DNA of 11,809 nucleotides. Source: JBBDRW01 sp040905265 (GTDB taxonomy: Bacteria; Bacteroidota; Rhodothermia; Balneolales; Balneolaceae). The stretch is from contig JBBDRW010000017.1 in assembly GCA_040905265.1 (NCBI GenBank), forward strand, positions 1 to 11,809, in the 5' to 3' direction. Position 1 is the first letter of the stretch. Each line of letters starts with the position of its first letter. Of this stretch, positions 7,083 through 11,809 are shown in pieces. The translations under genes were made by a program, and so were the position numbers. Below the pieces are notes generated by a model. That model ran no database searches. It was not told the origin of the DNA and saw only the letters and a list, made by a program, of their open reading frames with translations.

Positions 7083-7817
7083 ATGATGAAACAATCGATT
7101 TCCAGACTATGTACAGCCATTCTTCCGCTCCTGTTCGCGGGATTCTTTATCGGATGTGACTCTTCCACGTCAGAGCCGGAACCCCCAACCGTCCTGATCG
7201 TCGGCGGCCATGACTATCACGACTTCGACCGCTGGTATGACCAGGAGGACTCTGCGATTATTGCCGAAACCGGCGCGACCGTGAGCTATACCGATGAACT
7301 TGAAACCATCCTGCCGCAACTGGATGACCTGGACATTCTCTACCTGAGCAACAACCAGCTCATGACCGACCCGGAACTCCACCGCGCGATCGAAGAGTTT
7401 GTCGCAGCCGGAAACGGGCTGATCATCGGGCATGCTGCCGGATGGAATCTCTGGCGGGACGCCTGGCCGGAGTACTACAGTGACTTTATCGGCGGCAGTA
7501 CCAGCAGCCACCCGCCTGTCGGCGAGTTTGAAGTCTACCTGACCGATGAGTCGCACCCGATCATGGACGGAGTCCCCTCCAGCTTCCGGATTATCGATGA
7601 GCTCTACCGCTTCTCAAGAGATGAGAGTGGCGCCGAGATGAATGTCCTGGCCATGGCAGTGGAAAATGAAGATGCCGAATATCCGGCGATCTGGACGGTA
7701 GAGTATGGAGAGGGAGACGTGGTAAACATCACACTCGGCCATGACGGAGAGTCGCATCAGCATGAGGCCTATATCACCTTCCTGAAAAACACCATCCACT
7801 GGCTGAACGGGCAATAA
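7083..7817 (+). CDS. ThuA-like domain lipoprotein
   Basis: This 244-residue protein has an N-terminal hydrophobic segment (about 9-22) and the lipobox FIGC (C25), followed by an acidic linker, so it is a predicted envelope lipoprotein. Residues about 36-241 form a ThuA-type flavodoxin/glutamine-amidotransferase-like fold: VLIVGGHDYHDFDRW (37-51), GLIIGHAAGWNLW (112-124), SHPPVGEFEV (142-151), HPIMDGVPSSFRIIDELYRF (158-177) and YPAIWTVEYGEGDVV (200-214), then LGHD (218-221). ThuA was named for trehalose utilisation in Rhizobium, and relatives are common in sugar-degrading loci of Bacteroidota; the chemistry of this member is not evident. Its position just after a glycosidase-like lipoprotein suggests the two act on the same sugar in the periplasm. 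ATG codons at 7083 and 7086 are adjacent; either could be the start. Confidence 0.87.
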   Translation: MMKQSISRLCTAILPLLFAGFFIGCDSSTSEPEPPTVLIVGGHDYHDFDRWYDQEDSAIIAETGATVSYTDELETILPQLDDLDILYLSNNQLMTDPELHRAIEEFVAAGNGLIIGHAAGWNLWRDAWPEYYSDFIGGSTSSHPPVGEFEVYLTDESHPIMDGVPSSFRIIDELYRFSRDESGAEMNVLAMAVENEDAEYPAIWTVEYGEGDVVNITLGHDGESHQHEAYITFLKNTIHWLNGQ

Positions 7818-7839
7818 ACAGCCCTGAAAAATAATTCTT

Positions 7840-7863
7840 GCCGGGGGGTGGAGGTACCCCGGC
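7840..7863 (+). terminator. GC hairpin after the ThuA-like gene, possible terminator
   Basis: GCCGGGG (7840-7846) pairs exactly with CCCCGGC (7857-7863) around a 10-base loop, 23 bases after the ThuA-like stop codon. No U-run follows, so it is an imperfect intrinsic terminator. A second, very tight palindrome GACTCCAGGAGTC (7873-7885) lies just downstream. Together they probably separate transcription of the lipoprotein gene from the helicase-like gene. Confidence 0.4.
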
Positions 7864-7938
7864 CCTCTGTACGACTCCAGGAGTCTGTCGGACTCCCAGT
7901 CAATGAATTCAGATTGAGCACCCGAATACCATCTGTGA

Positions 7939-9999
7939 ATGTTCAATAAATCGATAGACGAAGAGCGTGCATACCTTCAGGAGATTCTCACAAAACTGGA
8001 AGATGCCTACCAGGCTGTCAACGAGAATGTAAGCAAAACGTCCAAAGCGCTTCAGGAGCAAAAAAACTACCTGTACGAAAACAAAACCGGCATGGACGCG
8101 GCAGAAAAAGCGGCCGTCAAGCAGTCTGTCAATATGCAGGCCATTTCCGGGGAGGCGGCCGTAGCCTATGAAAAGCGGCTGCTGAAACTGATGAAATCTC
8201 CCTACTTCGGGCGTATCGATTTCAGAGAGAAGGGAAACCGGAAGGCCGAACCGGTCTACGTCGGCATCCACTCGTTCTTTGACGAAGAGGAGAATGAAAA
8301 CCTGATTCACGACTGGCGGGCACCGGTATCAAGCATGTTTTACGACTTTGAACCCGGCACGGCATCCTTCGAATCCCCGTCCGGCACCAAAACGGGAAAG
8401 ATAGAGAGAAAGCGGCAGTACCGGATCAAGGACGGCGAGATGGAGATGATGCTCGAGTCCGACCTCTACATCCGGGACGATGTGCTTCAAAAAGAGCTGA
8501 GCCGGTCGGCCGACGACAAGATGAAAAACATTGTGGCGACGATCCAGCGGGATCAGAACGCCATTATCCGCGATGAAACCTCAAAGGTTCTCATCATCCA
8601 GGGTGTGGCCGGATCGGGAAAAACATCCATCGCCCTTCACCGAATCGCATTCCTCCTCTACCGGTTCAAAGAGACCATCGAGTCGAGGGATATCATGATC
8701 ATCTCTCCAAACAAGGTGTTCTCCGACTACATCTCCAACGTGCTGCCGGAACTGGGCGAGGATACCATCCCGGAGATGGAGATGGAATCGCTGGCCGGCC
8801 ATGTACTCGGCAGCAACTATACCTGTGAATCCTTCTTTGACCAGGTAAACCGGCTTCTGGAGAAGCATGAGGCGGACGTTATCCGGCGGATCGAATACAA
8901 GGCAACCGTCGAATTCATGGAGAAGCTGACCTCCTATGCCAACTGGCAAAAGCGGGAGCGGTTCAAGGCAGAAGATGTCCCGATCCGGTTCAAAACCATC
9001 CCCAAACAGTACCTTCATGCGAGGTTCAACGCCAACAACCATCTGCCGCTGATGAAACGGCACCGCGCCATTGCCACGGATGTACTGCAGAAGGCCAAAC
9101 GGGATTTCAACTATGACCTGAAGGCGGACGAAAAGAAAGCCATTCGCAAACAGGTACAAGAGATGATCGGCAGCACAGGCCTGCGGGCGCTGTACGAGCA
9201 GTTCTACGACTGGGTTGGAAAGCCGGAGATGTTCCGCTATGCAAAAGGGAAGGTCTTTGAATACGCCGACCTGTTCCCTCTCATGTACCTGAAAATGCTG
9301 CTGGAAGGGGAAGAACCCTTCCGGAACGTAAAACATCTGATCGTAGACGAAATGCAGGACTACACAGCGGTACAGTATGCGGTACTGTCGAGGCTGTTTC
9401 CCTGCAACAAAACGATCCTGGGGGATGCCAACCAGAATGTTAACCCCTACAGCTCCACATCCTCCGAACAGATACAGTCGATCTTTACCCATTCACAGGC
9501 GGTTACCCTGAAACGAAGCTACCGGTCCACAATGGAGATCAGTGAGTTTTCGAAGAGAATCTCCCCGCAGGCAGACGTTGAGCCGGTGGAACGGCACGGC
9601 GAAGAGCCGGAGCTGCTGAAATTTGATACGGCCGCCGCGGAGAACCGCGCCATTCTGGAGATGGTGAAAGAGTTTGAAACCACGGACTACAGCACACTGG
9701 GCATATTGTGCAAGACACAAAAACAGGCGAAGAGACTGCACACCTATCTGACAAAGCATCTGGATGGCCTCCACCTGCTCACCCCGGAGAGTGCCCACAT
9801 GAGTGCCGGCATCCTGATTACGAGCGTCCATTTAGCCAAAGGGCTTGAGTTCGACCAGGTCATCATACCACAGGCCGGCGCCGAAAACTACAAAACCGAT
9901 GTAGACCAAAGCATGCTCTACATCGCCGTTACCCGCGCCATGCACAAACTGGTTCTGACCTATACGAACAGGGTGAGCGGTTTGATTGGTGGGGGGTGA
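7939..9999 (+). CDS. helD: HelD-like ATPase (RNA polymerase recycling motor)
   Basis: This 686-residue protein is UvrD-like superfamily 1. It opens with a charged coiled coil (about 1-85), then the HelD signatures PYFGRIDF (88-95) and HDWRAPVSSMFYDFEPG (124-140). The ATPase core has RDQNAIIR as a Q-motif-like stretch (204-211), Walker A GVAGSGKTS (222-230), Walker B HLIVDEMQDYT (466-476), GDANQ (495-499), LKRSYRST (524-531), TSVHLAKGLEFDQVI (628-642) and LYIAVTRAMHK (660-670). About 230 residues inserted between Walker A and B fit the HelD-specific 1B/Torso region. In Bacillus and Mycobacterium, HelD inserts arms into the RNA polymerase channels and strips DNA and RNA from stalled enzyme using ATP. 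At 686 residues it is shorter than B. subtilis HelD (774). It stands alone on the plus strand without a clear Shine-Dalgarno sequence. A DNA-only UvrD-like role is the main alternative, but the DWRAPV motif favours HelD. Confidence 0.9.
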   Translation: MFNKSIDEERAYLQEILTKLEDAYQAVNENVSKTSKALQEQKNYLYENKTGMDAAEKAAVKQSVNMQAISGEAAVAYEKRLLKLMKSPYFGRIDFREKGNRKAEPVYVGIHSFFDEEENENLIHDWRAPVSSMFYDFEPGTASFESPSGTKTGKIERKRQYRIKDGEMEMMLESDLYIRDDVLQKELSRSADDKMKNIVATIQRDQNAIIRDETSKVLIIQGVAGSGKTSIALHRIAFLLYRFKETIESRDIMIISPNKVFSDYISNVLPELGEDTIPEMEMESLAGHVLGSNYTCESFFDQVNRLLEKHEADVIRRIEYKATVEFMEKLTSYANWQKRERFKAEDVPIRFKTIPKQYLHARFNANNHLPLMKRHRAIATDVLQKAKRDFNYDLKADEKKAIRKQVQEMIGSTGLRALYEQFYDWVGKPEMFRYAKGKVFEYADLFPLMYLKMLLEGEEPFRNVKHLIVDEMQDYTAVQYAVLSRLFPCNKTILGDANQNVNPYSSTSSEQIQSIFTHSQAVTLKRSYRSTMEISEFSKRISPQADVEPVERHGEEPELLKFDTAAAENRAILEMVKEFETTDYSTLGILCKTQKQAKRLHTYLTKHLDGLHLLTPESAHMSAGILITSVHLAKGLEFDQVIIPQAGAENYKTDVDQSMLYIAVTRAMHKLVLTYTNRVSGLIGGG

Positions 10000-10036
10000 T
10001 TCATTGCAATTCTCCTTATTGTTCACAAATGAAGCG

Positions 10037-10055
10037 TGTTCACGTTACGTGAACA
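10037..10055. promoter_or_regulatory. 19-base palindrome between convergent genes
   Basis: TGTTCACGTTACGTGAACA has perfect 8-base arms around TTA. The arm sequence TTGTTCAC also occurs at 10019-10026, and TGAAC again near 10067. It lies between the convergent helD-like and response-regulator genes. It could be a protein-binding operator or a weak bidirectional terminator; no U-tract supports the latter. No promoter pointing into a gene is evident, so the role stays open. Confidence 0.35.
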
Positions 10056-10124
10056 ACCCAATTAAATGAACATAAAAGAGGAATCGTGCATTGATGAAGT
10101 GCTTTTTATTCGTATGCGTTTCCG

Positions 10125-10526
10125 TTATTCGTTTTTATGAAACTCAACTACCGGTTCAAGATTCTTTAACTTGTCACACGTTTCAAAATCGAGAGGTTTT
10201 TCCACATACCCGATCACACGCCGAAATGAATTTGCTTTTTCACGATCAGCACGGTTAACGGATGAGGTAACCATAACCACATAGACCCTGTGAAACTGAC
10301 TGGATTCGTCCAGTAATTCCAAAAAATCCCATCCGCTCATCTCCGGCATATTGATATCCAGAAAAATGAGAGAGACCGACTCTTTTTGCTGTTCAAGATA
10401 CTCCAACGCATTACTTCCCTTGTTAAACGTAGAAATATTTTCTGAAAATCCGCTTTCTCTTACTATCAGCTCATGAAGAAACAAGACTCCCGCATCATCA
10501 TCTACTATCAGGACAGGTAAACTCAT
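10125..10526 (-). CDS. Single-domain response regulator (CheY-like receiver)
   Basis: This 133-residue protein consists of one receiver domain with no output domain. Acidic pocket residues are D9-D10-D11 (LIVDDD), the phospho-acceptor is D57 in FLDINMPEMSGW, the switch threonine is T87 in MVTSS, and the conserved lysine is K110 in YVEKP. All key residues are present, so it should be phosphorylated. It would act by protein contact or as an intermediate in a phosphorelay, not by binding DNA. Its ATG directly follows the TAG stop of the upstream sensor gene and is in the same frame, with the G-rich Shine-Dalgarno lying inside the sensor coding sequence, so the two are translationally linked. Small receivers of this kind are commonly paired with sensors lacking an ATPase domain in Bacteroidota. 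Confidence 0.94.
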   Translation of the reverse strand: MSLPVLIVDDDAGVLFLHELIVRESGFSENISTFNKGSNALEYLEQQKESVSLIFLDINMPEMSGWDFLELLDESSQFHRVYVVMVTSSVNRADREKANSFRRVIGYVEKPLDFETCDKLKNLEPVVEFHKNE

Positions 10527-11809
10527 CTACGCCTCCCCCCCTTTATCAATTGCATCGATATCGGCAATCAGCTTCCGGATAATTCTATCCAGATTTTTGG
10601 CCGATGAGTCTATTTCATCCAATAGCTGATCTTTATCCATTCCGATTGAATCAAAGTTCTCATAATTTTTTACTACATCAACCATCCCAAGTATTTTGGA
10701 CAGGGGGCCGCGTAGTTCGTGGCTTTGCACCCAGGCAACATCTTTCAACACATTGTTTTGATTTTCCAGGTCTTTCAATAAAGACTCGAGCATTTGGTTT
10801 CTCTCCTGTATCTCTGTTGTTTTCTCATCTACTTCCCTCTTGAGCTCTTTCCCCTGCTGCGATTTCGAATAAAAAAGATGAACAAAATAACCCGCTAAAA
10901 ACAGGCCTGTCAGTAGTAAAGCGGTAAACCATCTGGTTTGATAAAAAAATGGTTCGACCTCAAAAGAAATAGAGGCAACTCCAGATTCTACACCAAATTG
11001 TTCTGCTGTTACTTCAAATGTATAACTGCCGGGGTTCAGAGCTGTAAAATAGGCTACATTTCTGTTCTCAACAGATTGCCATTCATCACCCAATTCACGC
11101 AACCTGTATCTGTAGTTAATGGTATGAGGTTTTTTGTAATCAAAGCTCACATAATGAATCTCTAAATTATGGACACCGGGTGGTATGGAGACATGATCAC
11201 TCACACTGAACTCATTATTACCAAAGCGTATCGATGAAATATGCACTTCCATGTCTCCTTCCGCTTCAGCCAATAATGAAGGGTTTATGATGGCAATCCC
11301 CTGCATGGTCGGGAACCAAATTTCCCCGTTATTCATCTGCCAGCCGGCCGGAAACACACCTCCGTTTGTCTCATGGTTGGCCATGCCATCCGATGTATCA
11401 AATAATCTCGCATTGAGCCTTTTTTCACCTGTTTCATCATGCTTGACAGCCAACAAGTCATCAACTCTCATTCTCTGAATACCGAAATTTCCGCTTGCCC
11501 AGAGGTAGCCGTAAGAGTCCTCAATCATCCTGAAAATTCCATTGAACTGCAGGCCGTGGCTTCGATTAAACAACCGGAACTGATCCTCCTGCAAGACCAA
11601 AAGCCCCTCGTTGGTACCCGCCCATATGGAACCTTCAGGATCCTCATAAAGGCTCAAAACCATTTCTGATGACGGTCCGTGACGTATCGAATAACCGGTT
11701 GGGTTATCGTCCCGGTCCAGCTTTAAAATGCCGGCAGATGTTGTACTGAACCACATATCACCGTTACGGTCTTCAAGAATGCTGATAAATTCAGCATTCT
11801 CAAATGGAT
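10527..11809 (-). CDS. Membrane sensor with beta-propeller, Y_Y_Y and DHp domains but no kinase ATPase domain (partial)
   Basis: The frame is open to the right edge, so the N-terminus is missing; 426 residues plus two bases are visible. In visible numbering, residues 1 to about 180 hold several propeller blades (Reg_prop style: ILEDRNGDMWFSTTSAGILKL, LYEDPEGSIWAGTNEGLLVL, MIEDSYGYLWASGNFGIQRM). Residues about 205-285 form a Y_Y_Y immunoglobulin-like domain (NYRYRLRELGDEW). A membrane helix spans about 293-313, followed by a coiled coil and a DHp helix pair with the phospho-histidine box WVQSHELRGPLSKILG (H363; codon at 10719-10721). The gene stops 63 residues after this histidine, so no N, G1 or G2 box of a HATPase domain is present. 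The extracytoplasmic part resembles that of carbohydrate-sensing hybrid two-component proteins. It may transfer phosphate from another kinase, or act as a phosphatase or scaffold for the adjacent receiver. Confidence 0.9.
   Translation of the reverse strand, partial: PFENAEFISILEDRNGDMWFSTTSAGILKLDRDDNPTGYSIRHGPSSEMVLSLYEDPEGSIWAGTNEGLLVLQEDQFRLFNRSHGLQFNGIFRMIEDSYGYLWASGNFGIQRMRVDDLLAVKHDETGEKRLNARLFDTSDGMANHETNGGVFPAGWQMNNGEIWFPTMQGIAIINPSLLAEAEGDMEVHISSIRFGNNEFSVSDHVSIPPGVHNLEIHYVSFDYKKPHTINYRYRLRELGDEWQSVENRNVAYFTALNPGSYTFEVTAEQFGVESGVASISFEVEPFFYQTRWFTALLLTGLFLAGYFVHLFYSKSQQGKELKREVDEKTTEIQERNQMLESLLKDLENQNNVLKDVAWVQSHELRGPLSKILGMVDVVKNYENFDSIGMDKDQLLDEIDSSAKNLDRIIRKLIADIDAIDKGGEA
10531..10541 (-). 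promoter_or_regulatory. Shine-Dalgarno in a seven-G tract for the response regulator
   Basis: On the minus strand, seven G residues run into AGGC, placing GGAGG (10532-10536) 5 bases before the regulator ATG at 10526. The tract also encodes the last residues of the sensor (DKGGEA). It supports the chosen regulator start and indicates coupled translation. A homopolymer of this length could slip. Confidence 0.6.

Noticed and set aside
8581..9492. 303-codon minus-strand frame opposite the HelD-like gene
   Set aside because: The plus-strand frame carries all superfamily 1 motifs in order; the antisense translation shows no recognisable domain.

Overview
The window carries eight protein-coding genes, two of them cut by the window edges. 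No rRNA, tRNA, CRISPR array or complete insertion sequence was seen. Several features suggest a free-living Gram-negative member of the Bacteroidota/Rhodothermota/Balneolota group. These are two secreted lipoproteins, mostly weak or absent Shine-Dalgarno sequences, and a sensor/receiver pair at the right end whose sensor ends right after a dimerization/phospho-histidine domain containing a QSHELRGPL box. The taxonomic guess is an inference and is only moderately secure.

Left part (1-3048, all minus strand): a sulfur cassette. In transcription order it encodes the two halves of a YeeE/YedE-type (TsuA-like) sulfur-compound transporter as separate proteins, a CstB-like fusion (metallo-beta-lactamase persulfide dioxygenase, degenerate rhodanese, active rhodanese), and the N-terminal part of a SulP anion permease that runs off the left edge. 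A plausible joint role is import of thiosulfate or sulfane sulfur, its oxidation or detoxification in the cytoplasm, and anion exchange. A 201-base spacer with palindromes interrupts the operon.

Middle: a 343-base divergent intergenic region holds a 167-base unit bounded by perfect 10-base inverted repeats. It is followed on the plus strand by a CorA-type Mg2+/Co2+ channel, a large lipoprotein resembling (alpha/alpha)6-barrel glycoside hydrolases (GH65/GH95-like), and a ThuA-like lipoprotein. The last two look like envelope-located sugar-processing proteins. Next comes a HelD-like UvrD-type ATPase, which in characterised systems removes and recycles stalled RNA polymerase.

Right part (10125-11809, minus strand): a single-domain response regulator and, upstream of it, a membrane sensor with beta-propeller repeats, a Y_Y_Y domain, one membrane helix and a DHp/HisKA helix pair but no ATP-binding domain. 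The sensor stop codon directly abuts the regulator start codon, and both genes are in the same reading frame. This segment is visibly less GC-rich than the middle of the window.

The points most worth following are the kinase-domain-less sensor/receiver pair, the split transporter with the CstB-like fusion, the unassigned glycosidase-like lipoprotein, and the small terminal-inverted-repeat element.
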